Shown here: in pieces, positions 46,350-58,300 of the stretch
Position numbering within the stretch: position 1 is the first letter of the stretch
Layout: the number at the start of each line of letters is the position of its first letter
NCBI GenBank assembly: GCA_029964075.1
Contig: CM057149.1
Coordinates: 26,860,197 to 26,924,196, forward strand
Reading direction: 5' to 3'
DNA: 64,000 nt
From: Patiria pectinifera
Lineage: Eukaryota; Echinodermata; Asteroidea; Valvatida; Asterinidae
Made by a program: the position numbers and the translations under genes
Notes under the pieces: model-generated
The model's input: the letters and a program-made list of their open reading frames with translations, nothing else
Databases searched by the model: none
Told to the model about the DNA's origin: nothing

Positions 46350-49300
46350 GTAAATATCTGGAACAACCTCCAGTAAGGCCAAAAAAAATAAGTCTCCGGT
46401 TTCTGGTATGCGCGCGCGTCGCCGTAGCCATGCGCGTCGGCAAAATGAAAAAGTTTTTTTTTCAAGGAAAGATGATGTCTCAAAACCGCCAAACTCACTG
46501 GTTTGACTGGAATCCTGCTGCTGCACAATTTTAACTTGTTTTTAGATGGGGTTATGGTCGAGAAAAAGCTTTATGTGGCCTCTCTGGACTCCCATATATT
46601 TGCACTAAGTTTAGTCGGGCACCATTTGCAGTCATCAGCCGACATTTGAAGCAAAACAATCAGGTAAAAAAAAAAAAGCCGCGTCGCCGCACCACTTTTT
46701 GGGCAAGCTCCATACCAGAAACCGGAGACTTTTTTTTGGCCTAATGCAGGTATAGGCCACATTAGGCCAAAACGTTTATTTGAAGTTTTTCTTTATCCTG
46801 ATGTAACAATCAGGATAATAATGTTTTATTTGTTTTGGAAATATCAACATTGTGTCTTGCTATCCTTCAAAAAATACCTTCACAATGACCTACACATATC
46901 GACATCTTTCATATGACTGTTCTACACTGCAGTTAGTGAAACTCGGCGTGGACGATTGCAGTCAGTACACCACATGCGCGGCGTGTATTGGGACTGAAGC
47001 TGGACAAGATGGCGACCCTTACTGCGGTTGGTGCTCGCTGGAAAGAAAGTAAGAACATGTTGTCATTGACATCCGAAACTGTAAGATGTTTTGCATTGTA
47101 GTACAACATGTTTGATGTCATTGTAAGGGCTTCCAAGATGGATGTGCGGTAGTAACGCTGCCTGCAATAGATACCGCAAAGAGGATTAAAGTGGACCCCA
47201 ATTGGGAGACACTCGTGCTCACCAGGAAGATAAAGTTCAACAAAAAAATCGACCGTACAAAAGTAAAACCGATCTTATTATAATTTTTTTTTTTAAGATG
47301 CACACGATATTGTGAATGTCCATTGCCGGATGTATCAACAAGGTGGCTTGCGTACGACGCTGAACAGTGCTTGGAGATAACCAGTGTGGAAGCCAGCCTC
47401 CCTATAACAATAACGGAATGGCAGGTGAGTCAGACAATGCATTCAACTATCTGGTAATACCTCTAGCATTGGCCTAAATAACGTAATGTAAATGGTCTAT
47501 TTAACAAACTGTAGCTTTTGATATCATCAAAAGGCATAATCAATACACGTCCAGAAACCCGATCAGTCGATGTTTTACCCTCGGTCAAGCTATAATCTAA
47601 GAAAATTGTTGACTCAAAGCGAAGCACTAAATTCATTCTGTATAAAAGAAGATTTTGAACTTTAATAATTAACCCTGAGTTATAGTCCGAAACCTGGGAC
47701 TCTTAATACCGGTGTTGTAGTCGAGTCACCAACGTCGAGTCCAAGTCCGAGTCCCGAGTCACAAGCCTCGAGTCCGAGTCACGAGTCACTTGTTCTTAGT
47801 TGTTCACCAAACAAATCATAATTTTTTTTTAAAATTATTTTTCAATCATCTATTCTGTCTTCTAAGTAAATCCCAGTGTATACAGTTTACATTGTGTGTT
47901 GTTATCACCCAAAATGTGTTTTCCTTTTAATTCCCATCCCTAAAAACCCCTCCTCCATGATACCGGACACTTTTTGGCATGACACCGGGCCCCGGTGCAG
48001 GCGCTAAGCCTAGCGTGAGTGCGCGGCCCCTGGATATGATTTTCCGCGGCGCCGTGTCATTGTCTATGGAGTAAACAAGTTATGTGTTTTCTTTTAATGA
48101 AAATACGTGACTCGAGTCACGAATCACCAAGCTCGATTCCGAGTCAACATGGTCAAGTCCGAGTCCGAGTCCGAGTCATTTTCCAATGTGACTCGAGTCG
48201 AGTCCGAGTCACGAAAAATGTTACTCGAGTCCGAGTCTTGGACTTGAGTCCTACAACACTACTTAATACTGTGTATGATAGTCCCTGAACACAAGATAGT
48301 GAAAACATGCAATACAAGAAAATAGGTTGGCATAAGAAACAACGTGTTCAACACCCCCTTTTCTACCGCATCAATCAACTGTGTCAAAAGAAAAATCTGG
48401 TACCTAGTCTCTATTTCTACACATTTTGTGCATAGTCATGCCACCAAACTACTGAAAGGCTTTCCAAGGAGTTGGACATATCAGTCTATTATTAGCAGTG
48501 TTGTAGGACTCGGACACGGGACTCGGACTCGAGTCCGGACTCGAGTCCTTTTTTCAAGGACTCGGACTTGGACTCGAGTCCTTTGCTCAAGGACTCGGAC
48601 TCGGACTCGGACTCGGACCCCAAGGACTCGAGGACTCGGCTTCGAGTCCGGCTCGAGTCCGGCAAAATCGGGTCTTTTTTAGGTGTTTTATTTCAATTAT
48701 TTTATGTCTTTCACCTTGATTTGGTTTTGCTGTGGAACCGAATTCCGCAGTTCTGCCGCTCGCAAAAATAACTTGCCGATGAATGCATTGCATAGTGCAT
48801 ACAGCCAAAACCATTACCCCTTCTCTATCACCTGACATTTGATAGTGACATTTTGAAAACGTTAATATAGTATTGGTGAACCGCGACTTGAATTTGATAC
48901 ATAAGGACTCGGACTCGGACTCGAGTCCTTTTTTCAAGGACTCGGACTCGTACTCGGACTCGGACATCAAAAATTGACAAGGACTCGGACTCGGACTCGA
49001 GTCCTTTGCTCAAGGACTCGGACTCGGACTCGGACTCGGATGAGGAGGACTCGACTACAACACTGAATATTAGGCTTTAAATTGAAAGCACTTGGCGTTG
49101 CTCTCAGTTGCAAAATGTTGAAAAACAATGTTCTTCTTTACAAATTGACTTGAAGCATGATCTGCTGATCTGCCCGTTTCGGTAACGTTACATGCAAGTT
49201 GCAACGTAGATCATGATGGCATCCACCCCAAAAATTGTCAGTTTTGGGTATTTTAACTTGTTAACTTCTTAACTTAACAAATGAACTCCTCATTTCCAGA

Positions 49301-52300
49301 GAAAATTAGAGAAAAGCTGTGGGGAAAAATGAAAATTTACAGCACCTGAAATGTACGTATTTCCAATACTATATCAAAGGTGACTCTGAATCTCTGAATT
49401 CCCAAAATGTACGTTTTTCCAATACAATGTTAGAGGTGACTCGTGACTCGGACTTGGACTCGACCTTTGTGACTCGTGACTCAGACTCAGACTCGACCTG
49501 AAGGACTCGGGACTCGGACTTGGACTCGAGAAATGTGACTCGGACTCGGACTTGGACTCGATGTTTCGAGACTCGAATACAAGTCTGGCTTCCAAACATA
49601 AAAAATGTTTTGTTTGCAAGAAAATCAAAACACTTTCCCCACACTTGAAGCTTTAGAATGCTCTAAATTTCGTAAACATCGCAATTTAAGTAGTTTGTTG
49701 CATTTTGAGCCCATTTTTGAAGAGGTTCCTCAGTGTCTTTTATGTACCCCTTCATGTTAAAAAGCTTAATTTAGGCCAATGCTTTGGGCTATTTGAATCA
49801 AACAATATTCAATTCGTCGCTTGGATAGTTTTGTCTCTGTCTTCAAAATTCTAATGAATTCTTTCACTTACATATAAAGTTACAAATAGGAACGTTAAGA
49901 TTAAAAGTTACCGTTTGCAATGCAGATGAGTATGACAATTCAGCAGCTTCCCGACCTCTCTCCCGGCCAATCGTACCAGTGTCATTTCGGTTCTTATGCC
50001 AGCCCAGCAATAGTGACTGAAGACAGTTTAACATGTACAACGCCCCCAAGTGGCATGATTCCTCCAATTGAAAAAGGATCAGGTACCAAAATGATGTTCT
50101 TCTGTTAATGACTTTTGAGAAGTAGACCTTTGTTTTGTTAGGATACGCATGAGTGAACCTTTCATGCATTAATTGTTACTAAATTAGAATAACAGAAGAT
50201 GGCTTCTAGGATGGCAAAATTCAGTTATATGCAAATTAAATGCAGCACCATTGCTAATTTTGTGTCTTGATCAGCAAACCTCTGAATTTTTTTTTCAAAA
50301 ACCAATTCGTCATTATCTTTTGCATTAGGTTGATAAAAATGACAACATTTTTTTTCTTGTCTGTTTTATCAGCCCTTTAACAACCATCATCTTAAAGTAC
50401 GTCAAAATCCTGAAATGATTTGTCAATTGTTTAAAAAACATTGATCTATTTCTGTGTTTTCCCCACTAGATGCAGTAAGCGTTGAGTTGTCGGTGTATTC
50501 CACGGAAACGTCCGTCAACTTCCTGACTTTGCCATTTCATTTCTACGAGTGTTCAAGTCATACCTCGTAAGAGAATAAAATCATACTAATTACATTGCAG
50601 TAATAAGTTGCATTATTTTCGCTAAAGGTACTCTGCACTGTACTGATTTGCCCCCAACAGTATCGTTTCTTTACGCGCATATCATAAACGAATAATGAAT
50701 TCTGCTTTGTGCGGTAGTTGCTGGTCCCAGTTGGCCAGACTAAAGTCTTGTTTTTACGTATCTCCTTCACCTATTATTTACTCACTCACTGACTGTCACT
50801 GTTGACTTAGCCTATTAATTGACTGGCAACGAAAGCCGGGCAGTGTTAATTCTTAGGACTATCACGTTATGGGAAAGATCCTGCCCATTGTGTACACGAG
50901 ATGTATGAAACTTCCAGTGGATAATCATTCTGAATCAGTTGAATAGAATTTGTTTGCGCTCTGTGACCTGTTTTACAAGACTTGCCTTGTCTTGTTTTCT
51001 ACTGATTTTAATTATTTGGCATAGAGGTTAACAATACAATTTGAATGAAGCAAGTCATTGACTGAAGCCAGCTGCGGTGTCTATTTTTATTACCTTGTTC
51101 ACACAGTTGCGTGTCATGTGTGGGAAGCCGATGGGCGTGTGACTGGTGTGTGTTTGAAGATAGATGCGCTCACGAGAGCTCTACGTGTAGAAGGGGAAAT
51201 GAGATCATTATAACCGGTGACAAGGTAAGCTCGAAGTATTGGCTAAATGTTTCTCACAGAATATCCGTTAACCTTGTAACGGGTAGGTATACTCAATAAT
51301 TGTGAACGGGAATGTTTAGCTTGATGAAAACTTCACTTACTGTGAAATTTGAGGGAAACAAATTGCTTTAGCAAGGCACAAGAGGCGAAAAAATTAAAGT
51401 GTGCCACGTTAGGTGCCGCGCCACGTTAGGGGACATCAATGATATTCATATACTTTATGCGTAGAGGCGGGGATGGAGGAAATGGGTTCTACATTGCCAG
51501 GATTGACATGGGTAGGGATAAACCGTTTTGTGCATTCATTGTAACTAAATTTAATTAACAAGGAATACCATCCGAAACACCTGCAACGCATCAGGCCTAT
51601 TCAGTAACAATGAATGCATAAGAGGTCTACTCATCTCTCTATGTCGGCTGCGTCGCTCGTGGTGGATGGCGACAATATTTGTCCAGGTCTGCCGATCTTG
51701 CGTACAAAGGCAACTACTTCAGAACAGTCAAGAGGTCCACACAAGCAGGTACCTCAAAGATGGCTAAATTAGTCTAGATACCATGCGCAACATCCGATTT
51801 TAGATTATACTAACCACCGACGCGACCTGTGGTCTATAAGGTGACGTTATTAGTTGCTAGACAAACCGTATTACATTCCTTTCAAACTGAAGTAGCAACT
51901 TGCAATAATTTCTGCGGACTATTTTATGCATTCGTGTGTCTGGTATGGAAGAATCCTCGCGTGTCAACCGCCAAAGGAGCCACCTTTTGCCCGCAGCTTC
52001 AGGCCCAGGGAGGGGAGGTGCTAATCCCAGTGGGCGTGTCCAGATCAGTCACTCTCTCTACAGAAAATCTGCCTGACCCTGCACAGGTACGTAAAAACAA
52101 ATCAGAAAGCTTTTTCCTAAACAATCATCTTTGGGGGAAAAAATTATGTATTTATTGATATTTCTTTGCTTGCGTCTTTATTAGCATTATTTAGATTTTA
52201 TTAGCACTATTTACTCCATCCAGACCTCTGAGCATGCAAGGGCGGATCCAGGGGGGGGGGGCCAAAGGGGGCCATGCCCCCCCCAAAAAAAACGAAATCA

Positions 52301-55300
52301 ATTTTTTTTTTATGTGACATCGCAATAAAGGCAGGCAATGAGTACACCACCATCTTTTCCTCAAATTTTTTTTGGCCCCCTCCAAAATTGTGTTCTGGAT
52401 CCGGCCTTGTGAGCATGTGCGAGTAAAACTGTAGGGGACCCAATGATACCCCTTTAATTTGTTGCATGTCCTTCATTGTCGTCCTTAGTTTTGTTCGTAA
52501 CGATCTTTAATTTAGTACGTGTAGTTCATCACAAGTTTTAATCATTGAAAATGCGGGCCAAGGACCTTGAAATGTAACAGCATTTGTTTATTTTTGATCA
52601 ATGTACTCTTTGTTGTAAATTTCCGAGGTTTGGCGGCCTGATATCAACCTTAGGTTTTTTACGAAGGGTTTAAACTGTACTACACGGGCACATAAATACC
52701 GCCCAAAAACGCGGGTTTTGGCACCGCCTGCCCGACTCTTTGCAGGTAGCCCCAGTCTCGGGGCCTGACTACACTATACTGGCAGAATAAACCCCCTGAG
52801 TGAAGAGAACTGAAGCCCTGTGTACACTCGTGAACCTGCGTGCCTGGCCCCCTCCTTCCTCTCCCTCCCCCCTTTCCCACCACCAGGCCCCGGATCTCCA
52901 CAAGCGTAGTCGGCAGGATCGAGTATTTACAGAAGCTGCGAGAGGACAGGGAACAAGAGGACCAGGAGAGGCTCTTACCTCCAGGGAACAAGAGGACCAG
53001 GAGAGGCTCTTACCCTCGTGGCTGGTCTGGAAGGCTTTCTTGGATTTTCTACCAGTTGTATTATATATTCTCTAAGTCGTTATTTAACTATATTTGTAAT
53101 TCTATTGGGAAGTCCATTAACCCCAGTTTTATATCAGAATAGAGACCCTGGTTGCTTGTTTTAGTAGTATTATATACAAGAATTGCCTGTTGCTTGCTGA
53201 GTGAGAGTTGAAATTGTTTAGCACCGTATATTGGACATAAGAATTTATTCATACCATGATATTCCCTTTTAATGTGCTTCCTGTTTTGTATTGAATAGAA
53301 TATAGATTTGCCTTGATAGAGTTGCCTTGATTTGCCTTGCCAGAATAACTTGGATAGAACATAGATTTGCCTAACATCATGCTTTGGACCTTGAAAAAGA
53401 AATTAGAATTCATAACAGTGCATTTTATTTTTACTGTAAATGTATGTTAGCTTGTAATCCTATTTAGTCGGAAAGTAAGTTTAATCATAAGAGAGAGAGA
53501 GTTTGTCCAAGGCTTTGTTACATCATTCCAATATTTCGGGAGTGTTTATAAGTCTTGCCACTGAATGTGTACTTATAGGGGGTAGTGTACATTTGGAAAA
53601 AAATTCTGAAATACCCCTAATTCAGTTTATCGTTTTTTGGCTTATTGCATCTGGGGATATATTGTTTTACCCCAAGTGTGTACCAGGATATAATTTGTGT
53701 GTCGTACATATTGATACCAGTGAGCAATATTTGATTGTTTCTAGCGTGTTCGCCATTTTTGCATATTTCGTACATTGAAATTGGTCTGAGGTATTTTAGG
53801 CAGTGACCTGGTGTAGACTTATTTGCAGAAATACCGTTTACATTTCCTGGTTCACAAAGTTTTTGTCTTAATGCAAACTGCCCTTGCCGTAATCTTATAC
53901 CTGTTCTGTATTCCCATTGTAACTGGCAATATGACACTTTACGTGAAAATTCAAGGGCCCACATCCATCCACCAGTTTCCCTTGCAGGACGACGGAGGTC
54001 CACTGAGTCTTTCTTTCCTTCAGGCTCAGTACCCGACGGCAACAGGCCTCCTGTATTCTGCGGGTACAGACAAAGTGGTTGTTCCGGCCTCACAAGATGT
54101 CATTAAACCGCCAGCCGGAGGATGGTTGGAACGTACATACTCCGTCCTGCTCCCTGAGCCGGTGCCCCCTACCCCTGGAGATGCAGCGATGGTGGACGTT
54201 CAGCTACAATTGGCCAAGCTGCTCAAGAAACCACAGCAGCAGCTGGTAATGGCGCCGGAGAGGAAAATCTCTGTTTTTGATGGCAAAGCTAGCGAGATAG
54301 AGGACTTCATCAAGAGCATTGAATATGCCTTCGAGCGCTACGCCATCCCTCCATCTCAAAGGGGGCCGTTCTTGTTGGACTACCTCCGCGGAGGACCCAA
54401 GACCGAGGTGAAGGCTCTCCTAGCAGCAAAGACGCAGGCTGATGAAATTCTCGGATTTCTTCGAGAGTCTTATAGCGACAAGCTTCCCGTCGGGGAACTA
54501 CAGCGCATGTTCCTTGAGCGACAGCAGAAGTATGGCGAATCTATCAGGGACTATGCGGTTGATCTCGAGAAGAGATTTATGCGCCTCACCCGGCGAGACC
54601 CCAAGCTGTACTCGGAGCCAGACACTACCTTGGCGGAGCAATTTGTGGAGGGCATCCGAGACACGTACCTTCGGAACTCCTGCAGAGATCAGCACGAGCG
54701 GGGTACGATGGGGAGTTTTAGGGAGATTAGGGAATACGCCATAAAGCGTGAAGGACAAGAGGAGGCGAGGCACAAGGTGTCTGGTTCTGATGGAGTTCAC
54801 AGTGCATCTCTACAGATGGGGGGAAGTAGCGCCCCTCCAAACGAGTCCCTCCTAACTGCCCTCAACCACATGTCTGACCGAATTGTCGAAGCAGTGAAGC
54901 AGGTAGTCGGAGCCCCCCAGCCCGGTCCGGCCCCTTTGAGTACACCATATCACCCGCCCTACGGAGGGGTAGGCCCGCCATGGTCGATGAATCGCAACCA
55001 GTCAGCTCGCTCTGGTGTTTGTTACCGTTGTGGCATGCCGGGTCACTTTGCTCGGGAGTGCCGTATGGGAGGGCCACCTCCACCACCTTCCCGTCGGGCA
55101 GAACAGTACCGGGGCCCGCCGTTCCCATCAGCAGGCCAGAGGCCAACTGAGTGCCCACCTGAGCATTACGGTCGTGGAGGCACAACCCAAGGGAACACAT
55201 CCGCACCTTCAGGGCATCCAACACCTCAGACATTAAACGAGCAGCCTCTGCTGTAGAGAGCCATATGGCAGAGGTTGGAGTGACTGGCTCATGTGCATCA

Positions 55301-58300
55301 ATAGACAGGCAATTTTTATCCAAAGCTGTTGGCGAGTGTTTTTCCGTTACTGTTAAGTTTGCCAAAGAGACGGTAACCTGTCTTCTAGATCCTGGATCCC
55401 AAGTGACGACCGTTGGGGAGAGATTCTTCCAAGAGTGCTTAAAGCCAAAGGGGTTCCAGCTTCAGGGGATCCCGTCAACATTTTCCCTTGTCTCGGCTAG
55501 CGGTGCATCCATACCATATGTGGGTTGCTTTGAGACAGACGTTTCAGCGTTGGGCCACGTAATGAAGTCACGGGTGGTGTTAGTCATCCAGGAACGGTGC
55601 TCCACCCTGAGGAACTGGAAGGCGGCAAATGTACAGGGGATCCTGGGAATGAATGTCCTTTGCGATTGTTGGGAGTTCTTGGTCGGTGATCAAGGGTTGA
55701 AGCATGTGGAGAAGATAACCTGGCCTTCGGGACAGGCTTGGCAGAGAGCTCTTCAGACGGTGGGGGAGAAAATGGAATTTGGCAGAGCGACTGGAGAGGT
55801 TGGGAAGGCGTATTTAGTAACATCAGAGCAATACATTGCAGTGTCTGCAAGGCAAGGAGTCACAGTAGAGTGCAAGGGGCTTCCTGGTCCTGGAGGGGGA
55901 GCATATGATGCGGTCCTGGAACCATCCAAGAGTGGGGACATTCCGTACGGTGTTGTCGTACCGCCATGCCTCGTACGGGTAGAGTCTGGGTCCTTCAATG
56001 TCGCTTTGTACAATGAGACTGAAGCAGACATGGCCATCCCAAAGTCGGCAGAGATCGGCACCCTGTACATTGGATCTATAGTGGAGAGTCACGAGGGCAG
56101 CCAAACAACCACTGAACCCCCTGTTGCAGGACTGGCTGGGATCAGTGTAACAGAAGGTCAAGGACCAGAGACTGGTGTGCCCCAGGTGGACGTTGGAGAA
56201 GGCCTTACTGCCGAGCAGGCATTGAGGGTGTCCACCTTGTTGGCCAAGCATCGAGACACGTTTTCTCACCATCCCCAGGACTTAGGATATACAGATACTG
56301 TGATGCACCTCATTGATACAGGGTCCGCACACCCAATCCGCCAGCGACATCGACCACTTCCCCCATCACAATATCAAACAGTGCGGGACCATATCCGAGG
56401 CCTGTTGGAGGAGGGGATTGTTCGTGAGAGTGCAAGTCCGTGGGCATCTCCGGTGGTGGTTGTCCAGAAAAAGGACAAGAGCATTCGCTTGTGTGTAGAC
56501 TACCGGCAGTTGAACAAGCTGACTCATCGTGACTCCTTCCCGCTTCCTCGAATTGAGGAGTCGCTTCAAGCGCTTGGCGGTGCAAGGTTTTTCAGTGTAT
56601 TAGATCTGACGAGTGGTTACTATCAGGTGGCGGTGCACCCGGGGGACGTCGAGAAGACAGCCTTCACAGTGCCCTTTGGGTTATACGAGTACACGAGGCT
56701 ACCCTTTGGGCTCTCCAATGCACCTGCCACCTTCCAGCGGCTCATGCAGCGATGTCTTGGGGATCTGTCCTTCGACTCTGTGCTGATCTACTTGGACGAT
56801 ATCATCGTTTACTCGCCAGATTTCGAAACCCATATGGCTCACCTCGATAAGGTGTTCTCCAGGCTCCGTCAGCATGGACTGAAACTTAAACCGGTAAAGT
56901 GCCATCTTCTGCAATCAGAAGTTCAATATTTGGGCCATAGAGTATCCAGCAGTGGAGTTGCAGTAGACCCGGACAAGGTCAAGGTCGTTCAGGAGTGGCC
57001 GGAGCCTTCCTGGGGTTTACAGGATTCTTCCGGCGATTTGTTCGTGGATATGCCACCATTGCTGCACCGTTGTTTGGATACCTAAAGGGCGACCAAGGGA
57101 AGAGTCACAAGAAGGGCAGAGGGGGAAACACATGCATCACACTTGATGGCGATGGTCGGGATGCCTTTCACAAACTCATCAACTGCCTCTCAACTGCACC
57201 TGTACTAGCCTATGCAGACTTCAGCAAACCCTTTCGGCTTGAAACCGACGCATCCGGTTCAGGCTTGGGAGCCATCCTATTTCAAGATGACAGTGAGGGG
57301 CACCGTCATGTCATTGCTTATGCCTCCCGTGCCCTGCGGCCCTCTGAGCGCTCGGGTCGTTATAGCGCTTTCAAGCTTGAACTTCTAGCCATCAAGTGGG
57401 CCGTAGCAGAGGTGTTTAAGGACTACCTCCTCGGCCACAAGTGCACAATTGAGACCGACCACAACTCGCTCAAGTTCTTGGACACAGCCAATCTTGGATG
57501 CACCGAAATGAAATGGGTACAGCAGCTCAGCTCCTTCGACTATGAGATTGCTTACAGACCGGGGAGGAACAACCAAGCACCTGATGCCCTGTCACGCATG
57601 GAAGAGGACGGAGCAACGGATCAAAAGGGTCACTCTTTCTGCAACACGATGACTGTACCCGAACAGACTGTTACTGCATGTCTGGCGGGTCACTCTGCCG
57701 GTGCTGCACTCCCGATCTCCTTCTGTAATCAGGTTGAGGCGTGTCGCAACGGGGGCACGCCATGCTTACCTGGGTACACAACAGCACAGTTGAGAGCACT
57801 GCAGCAGGACGATCCGATATTGCAGCCAGTTATCAAGTACCTGAAAAGGGCGTTACAGCCTACACGGCAAGAGAGGGCTAACTGTAGTCATGAATCTCTG
57901 GTTCTCCTTCGTGATTGGAAGCGGCTTACCCTTGAGGATGGGCACCTGTATAGACAGGTTACTTCTCCGTCCACTGGCGAGGTACATCGCCAACTAGTAC
58001 TTCCAAGGGCACTGCAAGCTGAAGCTCTGACTAAGTTCCATGATGAAGCAGGGCATTTTGGGCCTAAGCGAACTTACCATCTGCTTTGGTCGCATGTCTT
58101 CTGGCACAACATGAAGGGGGACATCAAAGAATGGTGTCACAAGTGTAAACGCTGCGCCCTCAACAAACCCCCAGTGCGGCGTACCCAACCACCATTTGAG
58201 ACGCTCTCTGCAACGGCCACAATGGAGACCTTGGCGATGGATTTTACTGTCCTGGAACCCTCACAAGATGGTCTCGAAAACGTGTTGGTTGTAACAGATG

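Noticed and set aside
48568-48970. Open frames coding Asp-Ser or Ser-Glu repeats
   Set aside because: They are translations of GGACTC hexamer arrays inside a mobile element.
53823-54180. Possible captured plexin exon at the start of the gag frame
   Set aside because: The plexin sequence expected after exon 9 is found at 60466, beyond the LTR element, and joins in phase; the gag N-terminal part does not match it.
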